Shown here piece after piece: positions 43,401 through 54,170 of a DNA stretch of 64,000 nt. The notes under the pieces are model-generated. The model saw nothing but the letters and a program-made list of their open reading frames with translations. It was not told the DNA's origin and did no database searches. Source of the stretch: Leucobacter soli (GTDB taxonomy: Bacteria > Actinomycetota > Actinomycetes > Actinomycetales > Microbacteriaceae). The DNA lies in assembly GCF_910593785.1 (NCBI RefSeq), contig NZ_CAJVAP010000016.1:1-64000 (forward strand). Direction: 5' to 3'. Position numbers and translations under genes: made by a program. The first letter of the stretch is position 1, and the number at the start of each line of letters is the position of its first letter.

Positions 43401-43482
43401 CACCGGCATGTACAGTCAATGGAGGCCAGAGCTCACCTACACGACGACGGTCAACCTCGTCCGCCACGAGTACCAGCGCTAA
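40453..43482 (+). CDS. Large secreted repeat protein, unknown function
   Basis: This 1,009-residue exported protein has a signal peptide (MKQRK, hydrophobic core, cleavage after ALA at about 30), then a Pro/Glu/Ala-rich linker to about residue 75. Three degenerate repeats follow (about 92-204, 209-314, 317-420). Each has a strand pattern like GxxGIPKGAxxV...GxxxLS and an xLxVLGW close to its end (VLGW at 191-194 and 301-304). The repeats resemble the actinobacterial surface module with 'TVPNLVTVP...VDVxGY' motifs, but are Lys/Ser-rich and diverged. Residues 420-520 and a beta-rich C-terminal half with about ten cysteines follow. There is no sortase motif or C-terminal membrane helix, so it is released or held non-covalently. 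Function unknown. Confidence 0.85.
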   Translation: MKQRKTAVVALSGILAISLVVALAPSLALADEPSPEAPAEQTPSPPTPAAEATPQEPDTAAEQSEPRPEPLEVTAGGAETAKGGDLVSLSKPLTVRGSKTLGSSWSSVAITTQKSLPDALAGSVLVSVKASGAKKSGSVSIRAKGYTGSGAVVVSYRKTASATNLSLVKVGLGGAIQVRASAGSPKVLVKVLGWVPTTSALVVPEKAPLLAAVSVSKSTKTVKVAGISGIPKGAASVIVAVRTSKAKAGTLALSTRGASRPARGIGFATAGQTSFAVVTPDASGRISLSALSGKASVRLQVLGWSAGTTTLVAPARPTGGKLSSTSKKKITIAGTSGIPKSAKAVAVTLNAPKGWSVKIWANSRGTGTPLVSAVSTGAAQQVWVPVPKDRAIAVQAKAPKTKSKKKTNAVATTMFGGYIDAASADQMLSITPKAGTHLLSAGDVLAEREGGIIDLAASSGGAQVGDHLFVRSAQSAPYLGRVVASEALGNGRTRVTLQSINSLSESFDEYDAHFAGEIEDSQQVASPAASGSVVPGASAIPGMPGSIGMDFLESEHWNCGGSVDPREIISVGVAYEGSVNLDVSLSGRSIDFSSKGAISITFTFLGGASVSCTVSGEFPGGIPIPGTGLTIEFGGEGVVQVSNPSSEDGGSLSVTGGIRAYTGFYYIDGEKGGTGTANPFAVFRAADDREATAQLDLGLTTSVTIADVPFVPEPYEVEAGLTTGVSFRMEAPSPNDDPYHRTLRGPRCIDLTATPFVKFGAKVAIVLAPDITFELDPIEGDPRLLYAGPCIGYTGTVTTVISWPEAPTGSCTAEHCGLEQRIDRTMTKTLIGQAADFGRFYDWTSGPWGAPISQPYTWQYSQNDYAKWSHDPCWAGLGCGEILCQAETTSTGTGTVGWNPDNPTEAWFLNGYDSPNFATDRDGVPIGTVPQTVKTTPVSGDGGTYCPPDTTTSGVNPQMWSTAYFEGALNPLLITRPTINLTLTGMYSQWRPELTYTTTVNLVRHEYQR

Positions 43483-43520
43483 GGCGTGTCTCGCAACGAC
43501 GAAGATCCACGAGACACGCC
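43483..43520. terminator. Bidirectional hairpin between secreted-protein gene and argG
   Basis: GGCGTGTCTCG (43483-43493) and its exact complement (43510-43520) form an 11-bp stem with a 16-nt loop, starting directly after the stop of the secreted protein. The argG stop is 11 bp beyond, so it can serve both convergent genes. Confidence 0.8.
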
Positions 43521-43530
43521 CTGGCGGCAT

Positions 43531-46741
<3,211 letters not shown>

Positions 46742-46776
46742 GCTGCCACTGTAGCGCGCCGCACGCGGAGGATCCC

Positions 46777-47694
46777 TCAGCCCGAGGAGCCGCCCTCGTC
46801 ACCGTCGTGAGTCCGCGCCTGGAGGATCCGACCGAGCCACCGCACGACCGCGGGTACGGGACCGCTCCGCGTCACGAACGACACCCGGCGCTCGCCCAGA
46901 TCCTGTGCGGCGGGCCGGAGTACGACGTCGAAGTCCGCGTCGACCGCGGCCTCCGTGGTGAGCGCGAAGCCCAGTCCCTCTGCCACCAGTCCGTGGATCA
47001 TGTACAGGTCGTCGGTCCGCATCAGCTCGCGGATCTCGCCGCCGACCGCCTGCGACGTCCGCTGCAGCACGCGGTCAGACGCCTCGTCCCCGCTCCGGCT
47101 GCAGACCCAGGCGACCTCGGAGAGGTCGGCGAAGTCGAGCTCCGCATGCTCCGCCCAGGGGCTCGATGCGGCGAGCATCACCCGGTACGGCTCCGACAGC
47201 AGCGGGTGCAGCGCGAGGTCGGGCGCATCGAACGCGGGCTCCGCCGAGGTGTCGTAGATGAGACCCGCGTCGACGTCCCCGTTGCGCAGGAGGCGCACCA
47301 CTTCCCTCGGTTCTGCTTCGATCGCTTCGATGCGGACCGGGCTTCGGCGCTGGAGCGCCGCGATCGCCGCCGGGAGGAGCCGGGATCCGAGCGAGGCGAA
47401 GGTGCCGATCCGCAGGGTCGCGAGGCCGGCATCTCGTCGCTCCACGAGGGAGCGCTCCGCCCGGTCGATGCGCGCCAGCACCGGCTCGATCTCATCGGCG
47501 AAGTACTCCCCCAACGGCGTGAGCCGTGCTCCGCCTCGGGCCCGTTCGACCAGCGCGGTTCCCAGATGCGCCTCCAGCGCGTTCAGGTGGTGGGTCACGG
47601 TCGGCACGCCGTAGCGGAGCGCCTCGGCCGCCCGGGTCAGGCTGCCGTTCTCGCGGATCGCGAGCAGGACGCGGAACTGCTGCAGGTTGAGCAT
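46777..47694 (-). CDS. LysR-family transcriptional regulator (module 2)
   Basis: This LysR-type regulator of about 305 residues has an N-terminal HTH (GSLTRAAEALRYGVPTVTHHLNALEAHLG) and an effector domain that begins TLRIGTFASLGSRLLPAAIAAL. Both the recognition helix (PTVTHHLNALE) and the effector start closely parallel the regulator at 12569-13516 (PTVDYHLKALD; RLRFGSFPTAAARLLPGIAARL), so the two are paralogues. It probably controls the divergent decarboxylase-fold gene at 47769. I prefer the ATG at 47694 (MLNLQQF) because LysR proteins start there; 47703 is the alternative. An inverted repeat CATAC-ATC-GTATG overlaps this start, suggesting negative autoregulation. Confidence 0.9.
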   Translation of the reverse strand: MLNLQQFRVLLAIRENGSLTRAAEALRYGVPTVTHHLNALEAHLGTALVERARGGARLTPLGEYFADEIEPVLARIDRAERSLVERRDAGLATLRIGTFASLGSRLLPAAIAALQRRSPVRIEAIEAEPREVVRLLRNGDVDAGLIYDTSAEPAFDAPDLALHPLLSEPYRVMLAASSPWAEHAELDFADLSEVAWVCSRSGDEASDRVLQRTSQAVGGEIRELMRTDDLYMIHGLVAEGLGFALTTEAAVDADFDVVLRPAAQDLGERRVSFVTRSGPVPAVVRWLGRILQARTHDGDEGGSSG

Positions 47695-47696
47695 GG

Positions 47697-47709
47697 CATA
47701 CATCGTATG
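47697..47709. promoter_or_regulatory. Inverted repeat over the LysR start, divergent region of module 2
   Basis: CATAC (47697-47701) and GTATG (47705-47709) flank ATC. GCATA (47696-47700) and TATGC (47714-47718) form a second, wider dyad. It is the only clearly AT-rich patch between the divergent LysR and decarboxylase genes. LysR proteins bind such T-N11-A-like dyads. Confidence 0.55.
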
Positions 47710-47768
47710 TCTATATGCACCAATTCCTGATATATCGGCGATGCCCCGCGCTCCCTACGCTGGGGATC

Positions 47769-49424
47769 ATGACCGTTCCCGCCGCAGCCGCAGCCGATGT
47801 CACCGATGCCACCGACGTCCGGATCACCGATGACCTCCTCTTCGCCGGACTCTCAGGAGCCGCCGGAGTAGCCGATGCCACCGACGTCGCCGAGCCGACG
47901 GGCGACGCCGAAATCCCCCCGCAGCAGTTCGAGGCGCCCTTCGCCGACGGGCTGCGGGCGCTCGCCGCGCACGACTGGCAGCGGATGCACGTGCCGGCCC
48001 ACCATGGCAGCGCCGAGAACGCGCCGGGAGTCTCCGGTCTCGTCGGCGCGGAGGGGCTGGCGATCGACTTCCCCATGCTCTTCAGCAACGTCGACCAGTC
48101 GACCTGGCGACTCGTCACCCCGGGACGGGTCACTCCGCTGATGCGCGCGCAGGAACTCGCCGCGGAGGCCTGGGGCGCGAGCCGCACCTGGTTCGTCACC
48201 ACTGGCGCCTCAGGATGCAACCACATCGCGACCACCGTCGTCCGAGGCCTCGGCGACGAATGCATCGTGCAGCGCAGCGTGCATTCCAGCGTGATCGACG
48301 GCATCACCCGCCTCGACCTCACTCCGCACTTCGTCCACGGCACCGTCGACACGGGTCTCGGAGCCGCGCACGGCGTGACCGCGTCGCAGGTCGAGGCGGC
48401 GCTCGCCGCCCACCCCGGCAGCGCGGCCGTCTACCTCGTATCCCCCAGCTACTTCGGCGCGGTGGCGGATATCGCCGCCATCGCCGACGTCGCGCACCGG
48501 CACGACGTGCCGCTCGTCGTGGACGAGGCCTGGGGCGCGCATTTCGGCCTGCACCCGGCGCTGCCGACGAACGCCGTGCGCCTCGGCGCCGACCTCGTGA
48601 TCTCGAGCACCCAGAAGGGTGCCGGCTCGCTCGCCCAATCGGCAATGCTGCAGCTCGGACACGGTGCGCAAGCGGAACGGCTCGAGGAGCTGGTCGATCG
48701 GGTCGTCCGCTCCTACCAGTCGACCAGCACCAGCTCGATCCTGCTCGCCTCGCTCGACGAGGCCCGCCGCCACCTCGTGACGCACCCGGAGATGATCGAG
48801 CGCGCGCTCGCGTCCGCGAGCCGGATCCGCGAGCTGGTGCGCGGCGACCGCAGGTTCCGGGACGCCACCCCCGACATCCTCGCGGTGCCTGACTCGATCG
48901 CGAACGATCCGTTCAAGATCGCGATCGACACGCGCGGCGCGGGCATCACGGGAGGCGACGCGCACCACCTGCTGCTCCGGGATCACCGGGTGTACTGCGA
49001 GCTCTCCACGCCCGCGGCGCTGCTGCTGCTCGTGGGAGCGACCTCCCCCGTCGACGTCGACCGGTTCTGGGGAGCGCTGCAGTCGCTGCCCGAGGCCGAG
49101 ACCGAGCCTGAGCGGCCCGTCTCGCTCCCCGCGAGCTGCGAGCGCGCGATGGGCCTCGGGGAGGCGTTCTTCAGTCCGGTCGAGTTCGTGCCGTACACCG
49201 CGGCCGTCGGCCGCGTCTCCGCGGATTCGCTCGCCGCCTACCCGCCCGGCGTGCCCAACGTGCTACCCGGCGAGACCCTGAGCGCGGAGGTCGTCGCGTT
49301 CCTGCGCGCGACGGCCGCCGCGCCATCCGGATACGTGCGCGGCGCGGCAGATCCCTCGCTCGACCAGTTCCGCGTCGTCGCGTCGACGCCGGCGCAACAA
49401 CGCTCCGCTACTTCCGCCCGGTGA
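47769..49424 (+). CDS. Orn/Lys/Arg decarboxylase-fold PLP enzyme (module 2)
   Basis: This 551-residue fold-type I PLP enzyme is a paralogue of the enzyme at 10798-12447. Matching landmarks are TTGASGCN, His172 in RSVHSS, Asp252 in VDEAWGAHFG and Lys283 in ISSTQKGAGSLAQSAML. The residue before the PLP lysine is Gln282, where module 1 and most Orn/Lys/Arg decarboxylases have His. The closing AYPPGVPNVLPGE is shared. The first ~50 residues are an Asp/Ala/Thr-rich, repetitive non-conserved stretch (VTDATDV and VADATDV), absent from module 1. The ATG at 47769 lies 75 bp from the LysR start. The 3' end overlaps the acyl-CoA dehydrogenase by 17 bp. The substrate is unknown and may differ from that of module 1. 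Confidence 0.88.
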   Translation: MTVPAAAAADVTDATDVRITDDLLFAGLSGAAGVADATDVAEPTGDAEIPPQQFEAPFADGLRALAAHDWQRMHVPAHHGSAENAPGVSGLVGAEGLAIDFPMLFSNVDQSTWRLVTPGRVTPLMRAQELAAEAWGASRTWFVTTGASGCNHIATTVVRGLGDECIVQRSVHSSVIDGITRLDLTPHFVHGTVDTGLGAAHGVTASQVEAALAAHPGSAAVYLVSPSYFGAVADIAAIADVAHRHDVPLVVDEAWGAHFGLHPALPTNAVRLGADLVISSTQKGAGSLAQSAMLQLGHGAQAERLEELVDRVVRSYQSTSTSSILLASLDEARRHLVTHPEMIERALASASRIRELVRGDRRFRDATPDILAVPDSIANDPFKIAIDTRGAGITGGDAHHLLLRDHRVYCELSTPAALLLLVGATSPVDVDRFWGALQSLPEAETEPERPVSLPASCERAMGLGEAFFSPVEFVPYTAAVGRVSADSLAAYPPGVPNVLPGETLSAEVVAFLRATAAAPSGYVRGAADPSLDQFRVVASTPAQQRSATSAR

Positions 49425-50574
49425 CGGCGCGCGCGACGATCTCGCGCATCACCTCGTTGGTGCCGCCGTAGATCCGGTGCACCCGCGCATCGAGGAACGC
49501 CCGGGCGATCGGGAACTCGGTGATGTAGCCGTAGCCGCCGTGCAACTGCACGCCCTGGTCGAGGATCTCCCACTCCCGCTCGGTGCACCAGAACTTGATC
49601 TTCGCCGCTTCGTCCGCAGTCAGCCCGCCCCGCTCGTAGAGCCGCATGGCGCGATCGACGAACGCCCACATCGCGTCGACGGCGGTCGCCATCTCAGCGA
49701 GGCGGAAGCGGGTGTTCTGGAAGTCGGCGATGGGCTGCCCGAAGGCCTCGCGATTCGCCGTGTACTCGAGGGTCCACTCGAGCGCTGCCTGACCGACGGC
49801 CGCGGCCACCGCGCCGATCGAGAGTCGTTCGAGCGGCAGATTCTCCATCAGCTGCACGAAGCCTCGGCCCTCGACGCCGCCGATCAGGTTCTCGTCGGGC
49901 ACGAATACGTCGCTGAAGCTGAGCTCGGCGGTGTCGTGCCCCTGGAACCCCATCTTGTGGAGCGTCCGGCTGTGGTCGAAACCGGCCATGCCGTCCTCGA
50001 CGATGATCAGGCTGAAGGCGTCGGGCCGATTGCCCTCGCCGGTCTTCACGAAGGTGACCACCATGTCGGCGGTCCTACCGCTCGAGATGAAGGTCTTCGC
50101 GCCGTTCACGAGGTACCCGCCGTCCACCTTCTTCGCGGTCGTCGAGACGGCGCGCAGGTCGCTGCCGGCGCCCGGCTCGGTCATGCCGAGCGCGCCGAGG
50201 ACCTCGCCGGTCGCCATGCGCGGGAGCCACTTCTGCTTCTGGGCGTCGGTGCCGAAACGCGCGATGTAGGGCACCGCCAGGTCATCCTGAATGCCGACCG
50301 CTCCGGCGAGCGACGAACCTGCGCCGACCCGCACCAGCTCCTCGTTCACGACGGAGCGGAAGCGGTAGTCCGTCAGCATGCCGGCGCCGCCGAACTCCTC
50401 GGGGACCGAGAGCCCGATGACGCCGTGCTCCCCCGCGAGCCGCATCGTCTCGCGGTCGACCTCGCCGGCTTCGTCCCACTGCTGCATCTTCTCGGTGGTG
50501 ACGTGGCGCTTGATGAACTCCTTCATCATGTCGCGGAACGCGTCATGATCCTCGTCGTAGACATCGCGTTGCAT
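49408..50574 (-). CDS. Acyl-CoA dehydrogenase
   Basis: This 388-residue FAD-dependent dehydrogenase introduces the alpha-beta double bond into acyl-CoA. Its blocks are LGALGMTEPGAGSDLRAV (FAD/substrate loop), NGAKTFISSGRTADMVV, REAFGQPIADFQNTRFRLAEMAT, QLHGGYGYITEFPIARAFLDARVHRIYGGTNEVMREIVAR. In the last block the residue before GT is Gly (YGGT) rather than the Glu of medium-chain enzymes (YEGT), so the base must come from elsewhere, as in isovaleryl- and long-chain-type enzymes. The ATG at 50574 has GGAAGG upstream. It follows the next dehydrogenase by 73 bp, on the same strand. Confidence 0.93.
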   Translation of the reverse strand: MQRDVYDEDHDAFRDMMKEFIKRHVTTEKMQQWDEAGEVDRETMRLAGEHGVIGLSVPEEFGGAGMLTDYRFRSVVNEELVRVGAGSSLAGAVGIQDDLAVPYIARFGTDAQKQKWLPRMATGEVLGALGMTEPGAGSDLRAVSTTAKKVDGGYLVNGAKTFISSGRTADMVVTFVKTGEGNRPDAFSLIIVEDGMAGFDHSRTLHKMGFQGHDTAELSFSDVFVPDENLIGGVEGRGFVQLMENLPLERLSIGAVAAAVGQAALEWTLEYTANREAFGQPIADFQNTRFRLAEMATAVDAMWAFVDRAMRLYERGGLTADEAAKIKFWCTEREWEILDQGVQLHGGYGYITEFPIARAFLDARVHRIYGGTNEVMREIVARAVTGRK

Positions 50575-50647
50575 CTCCGGCACCTTCCCTCTCCTGCCCC
50601 GCCCGCGTCGGGCGACGGCCCTCATGCTCGATTTCAGACTCCCACAC

Positions 50648-51883
50648 TCAGGCGAATGCCGAGAAGCCCGTGATCTCGCGCCCGATGATGAGCGCTTGAA
50701 CGGTCTCCGTCCCCTCGTAGGTGTGCAGCGCCTCGATGTCGGCGAAATGGCGGGCCACTCGGTTCTCGAGCAGGATCCCGTTGCCGCCGAGCAGGTCGCG
50801 CGCATCCGCAGCCATGGTCCGGGCCGCCCGGGTCGCCGTGTACTTGCCGAGCGAGGCGCCGGGTCCGCTCAGCTCCCCCGCCTCCTCGGCGCGCGTGAGC
50901 TGCATGAGCAGGGTCTGCAGGCTCGTGAGGCTCGAGAGCATCGCGGAGAGCCGGCTCTGCACGATCTGGGACGCGGCGAGCGGCCGACCGAACTGCACCC
51001 GCTGCTTCGCGTAGAGGACGGCGGTCTCGTAGACGGCCGTCGCCTGGCCGAGGGCGCTCCACGCGACGCCGAGCCGGGTCGCCTGGAGCACGCGAGCGGT
51101 ATCCTTGAAGCTGTTCGCCCTCGGCATCCGGGCCGAGGCGGGCACGCGCACGCCGTCGAGCTCGATGTGCGCCTGCCAGATCGCACGCAGCGAGATCTTC
51201 CCCTCGATCGTGGTCGCCCGGTAGCCGGGTGCGTCCTGCGGCACGAGGAACCCCTGCACCTGCCCGTCGTCGCCGCGCGCCCAGACCACGGCGACCCGGC
51301 CGACGCTGCCGGAGCCGATCCATTTCTTGTGCCCGTCGATCACGTATCCGGCGCCGTGCTCGTCGTCGACTGCTCGGGCGCGGGTCTCGAGGCTCACGGA
51401 GTCCGAACCGTGCGTGGGCTCCGTCAGCGCGAACGCGCCGAGCTCGGTGCCGTGGGCGAGCGGCGCGAGCCAGCGATCGCACTGCTCCTCCGATCCGCAC
51501 AGCGCGACGGAGCGGAGCGCCAGGCCGCCCTGCACCGCCACGATGGTCGCGATCGATCCGTCGCCGCGCGAGAGTTCCATCGTGGCAAGGCTCGCCGCCA
51601 GGAGGCTCTGCTCGGGGAAACCGGGCACGTCGACGCCGTCGCGCAGCAGGTCGAGCTCGCCGAGCCTGGCCGCGAGCTCCAGCGGGTAGTCGGCCCGATC
51701 CCAGTAGCCGTCGATCACCGGCCGCACCTCGTCCTGCACGAACGCGCGAGCGCGATCCCGATACGCGAGATCCTCGGCCGGCAGACCGCGGAACACGCCC
51801 GCGACGTCCGGATCCAGGGGCTCCCACAGCTCGTACTCAGGCTCGGCGGTCCCCTGCGGGGTGCGTTCGGGGGCTGCGGTCAT
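50648..51883 (-). CDS. Acyl-CoA dehydrogenase, glutaryl-CoA-dehydrogenase-like
   Basis: This 411-residue acyl-CoA dehydrogenase is of the glutaryl-CoA dehydrogenase-like group. ELGAFALTEPTHGSDSVSLETRA, DGHKKWIGSGSVG, AKQRVQFGRPLAASQIVQSRLS and LLGGNGILLENRVARHFADIEALHTYEGTETVQALIIGREITG give the fold, with the catalytic-Glu position filled (YEGT). It has a Pro/Thr-rich N-terminus of about 20 residues before the domain. It is the first gene of a two-gene set with the dehydrogenase at 49408-50574. Whether it truly acts on glutaryl-CoA cannot be told; no CoA ligase or electron-transfer flavoprotein gene is adjacent. Confidence 0.93.
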   Translation of the reverse strand: MTAAPERTPQGTAEPEYELWEPLDPDVAGVFRGLPAEDLAYRDRARAFVQDEVRPVIDGYWDRADYPLELAARLGELDLLRDGVDVPGFPEQSLLAASLATMELSRGDGSIATIVAVQGGLALRSVALCGSEEQCDRWLAPLAHGTELGAFALTEPTHGSDSVSLETRARAVDDEHGAGYVIDGHKKWIGSGSVGRVAVVWARGDDGQVQGFLVPQDAPGYRATTIEGKISLRAIWQAHIELDGVRVPASARMPRANSFKDTARVLQATRLGVAWSALGQATAVYETAVLYAKQRVQFGRPLAASQIVQSRLSAMLSSLTSLQTLLMQLTRAEEAGELSGPGASLGKYTATRAARTMAADARDLLGGNGILLENRVARHFADIEALHTYEGTETVQALIIGREITGFSAFA

Positions 51884-52141
51884 CGATGACTCCCTTCGGA
51901 TACGGCGGCGGCGCGACGATCATGCGATGGTCGCGTGACCGTCGCGCCGCGCCGTGGCGGCTGCGTTGCGCTCTCCGCCGATCGTGCACCCGCTACAGCC
52001 CGAAGGCAAGGGACTCGTAGCTTCTCCACAATGCAGCCCTCGATTCCGGCGGAGATCCGCCGGGCCCGGATCCCATCTCCGAGCCCGTGCTGAATACTTG
52101 CCGTACGACCAATACGGATCGCCAATAGTCAGGAGTCGTCC
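51884..52141. promoter_or_regulatory. Divergent region between dehydrogenases and alkylsulfatase
   Basis: This 258-bp gap holds both promoters. Close to the alkylsulfatase, CCGTA (52101-52105), CGACCAA, TACGG (52113-52117) form an inverted repeat, preceded by ATACTT and followed by GCCAATAGT. It is a likely operator or promoter core. AGGAG at 52131-52135 is the alkylsulfatase ribosome-binding site. Confidence 0.45.
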
Positions 52142-54019
52142 ATGTCGCATCCGCAAGCGAGCTCGTTCGTCCGCGCGGCCCATGCCCGCGCGCGCTCCAC
52201 GCTGCCCTTCGACGATACGCGAGATTTCGACGATGCGAATCGCGGGTTCATCGCGAGACCCGTGCACAACACGGTGCGTGCGGACGACGGGCGGGTCGTG
52301 TGGGACAACGACTCCTACGGATTCCTGGAGGGCGAGGCCCCGGACACCGTGCACCCGAGCCTCTGGCGCGTGTCGAAGCTCAATGCGATCGACGGGCTCT
52401 TCGAAGTCGTACCCGGGATCTATCAGGTTCGCGGCTTCGATCTCTCGAACCTCAGCATCGTCGAAGGAGACACCGGCATCGTCATCATCGATGCGCTGAC
52501 GACCAGGGAGCCCGCCGCCGCCGCGCTCGCCTGGTACCGCGAGCATCGCGGAGACCGCCCCGTGACGGCTGTGGTCTACACGCACTGCCATGTCGATCAC
52601 TTCGGCGGCGTGCTCGGCGTGACGGACCAGGCGGCGGTGGATCGCGGCGAGGTCAGGATCATCGCGCCGGAGGGCTTCACCGAGCACGCGGTCTCGGAGA
52701 ACGTCTACGCCGGTACGGCGATGGGCCGCCGCGCCGGCTACATGTACGGCGCGGCGCTCGAACGCGGGGTGGACGGCGGCGTGGGCTCGGGCCTCGGGCA
52801 GGCGCCCTCGACCGGCACCATCGGGCTGATCGTGCCCACCGACTTCATCACGCGGACCGGGCAGACGCTGACCGTCGACGGCGTGGAGATGGAGTTCCAG
52901 CTCGCTCCAGGGACCGAGGCCCCTGCCGAGATGCACATCTATCTGCCGCGCTTCCGCGCGCTCTGCATGGCCGAGAACGCGACGCACACGCTGCACAACC
53001 TGCTCACGCTGCGGGGCGCGCTGGTGCGCGACCCGCGCGGTTGGGCCGGCTACCTGACCGAGGCCATCGAGACCTTCGCCGAGCGCAGCGACGTGGTCTT
53101 CTCGCCGCACCATTGGCCGACCTGGGGCTCCGAGCGCATCCTCGAGTTCCTCTCGCTGCAGCGCGATCTCTACGCCTACCTGCACGATCAGACGCTCCGG
53201 ATGATCAACCAGGGCTACCAGGGGGCCGAGATCGCCGAAGAGATGCGGCTGCCGCCTGCCCTCGAGAACGCGTGGCACACCCGCGGCTACTACGGTTCGG
53301 TCAGCCACAACGTCAAGGCCGTCTACCAGCGGTACATGGGATGGTTCGACGGCAACCCCGCCCGGCTCTGGCCGCATCCGCCCGCCGAGCAGGCCGCGCG
53401 CTACGTCGAGGCGATGGGCGGCATCGATCGGGTCGTCGAGCTCGCACAGGCCGCGTACGACGCGGGGGACTACCGCTGGGCGGTGACGCTGCTCGACCAC
53501 GTGGTCTTCACCGACCGGGATCACGCGGCCGGTCGCGCGCTCTACGCCGACTCGCTCGAGCAGCTCGCGTTCGGCATCGAGAACGCGACCTGGCGCAACT
53601 TCTTCCTCTCCGGGGCGGCGGAGCTGCGGGGCGGAAACTTCGGATCCCCGACGAACGTGGATTCGCCCGAACTGCTCGGCCGGCTCTCGCCCGCCCAGAT
53701 CTTCGACTCGCTCGCGATCCGTGTGAACGGGCCGGAGGCGTGGGACGAACGGATAGTGCTCGACATCGCGCTGTCCGATCTCGACGAGACCCACCGTCTC
53801 TCGCTGCGCAACGGCGTGCTCATCCACCGCCGGCGGATCGACCGCGACGGCCCTGCCGACGCGACGATCCGAGCCGTGACGACGCTGCGCCTGCTCGCCC
53901 TGCTCGCGGGCGACGACGCCTCCCCCGGCATCGAGATCGCCGGCGACGCGCAGGTGCTCGGGCGGCTGTTCGCGGTGCTGGACGCCCCGGACCCGGCGTT
54001 CGACATCGTGCTGCCCTGA
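52142..54019 (+). CDS. Alkylsulfatase of the metallo-beta-lactamase fold (SdsA1/YjcS type)
   Basis: This 625-residue zinc enzyme hydrolyses primary alkyl sulfates such as SDS to alcohol and sulfate. The binuclear zinc motif is THCHVDHFGG (His148, His150, Asp152, His153), and later ligands include AENATHTLHN (Glu, His) and SPHHWPTWG. The dimerisation domain and the C-terminal SCP2-like domain (about 510-625; FDSLAIRVNGPEAWDERIVLDIAL) follow the usual order; length fits SdsA1. There is no Sec signal peptide, so the enzyme is probably cytosolic, unlike the periplasmic Pseudomonas enzymes. The ATG at 52142 has AGGAG about 6 nt upstream. Confidence 0.93.
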   Translation: MSHPQASSFVRAAHARARSTLPFDDTRDFDDANRGFIARPVHNTVRADDGRVVWDNDSYGFLEGEAPDTVHPSLWRVSKLNAIDGLFEVVPGIYQVRGFDLSNLSIVEGDTGIVIIDALTTREPAAAALAWYREHRGDRPVTAVVYTHCHVDHFGGVLGVTDQAAVDRGEVRIIAPEGFTEHAVSENVYAGTAMGRRAGYMYGAALERGVDGGVGSGLGQAPSTGTIGLIVPTDFITRTGQTLTVDGVEMEFQLAPGTEAPAEMHIYLPRFRALCMAENATHTLHNLLTLRGALVRDPRGWAGYLTEAIETFAERSDVVFSPHHWPTWGSERILEFLSLQRDLYAYLHDQTLRMINQGYQGAEIAEEMRLPPALENAWHTRGYYGSVSHNVKAVYQRYMGWFDGNPARLWPHPPAEQAARYVEAMGGIDRVVELAQAAYDAGDYRWAVTLLDHVVFTDRDHAAGRALYADSLEQLAFGIENATWRNFFLSGAAELRGGNFGSPTNVDSPELLGRLSPAQIFDSLAIRVNGPEAWDERIVLDIALSDLDETHRLSLRNGVLIHRRRIDRDGPADATIRAVTTLRLLALLAGDDASPGIEIAGDAQVLGRLFAVLDAPDPAFDIVLP

Positions 54020-54170
54020 CCACGGGGCCGGGTCCGCGTCCGCGTAACTCCACCGGCGCGTCGGATCCGCCCCCTCGGACGGCGGTCCCCATCTGCACGG
54101 GCAGGCAATCGCACTGATCGGGGGGTATCGTGGGAGGAGCCCCCAAATTGCCCCGACGAAGGATGCGATC

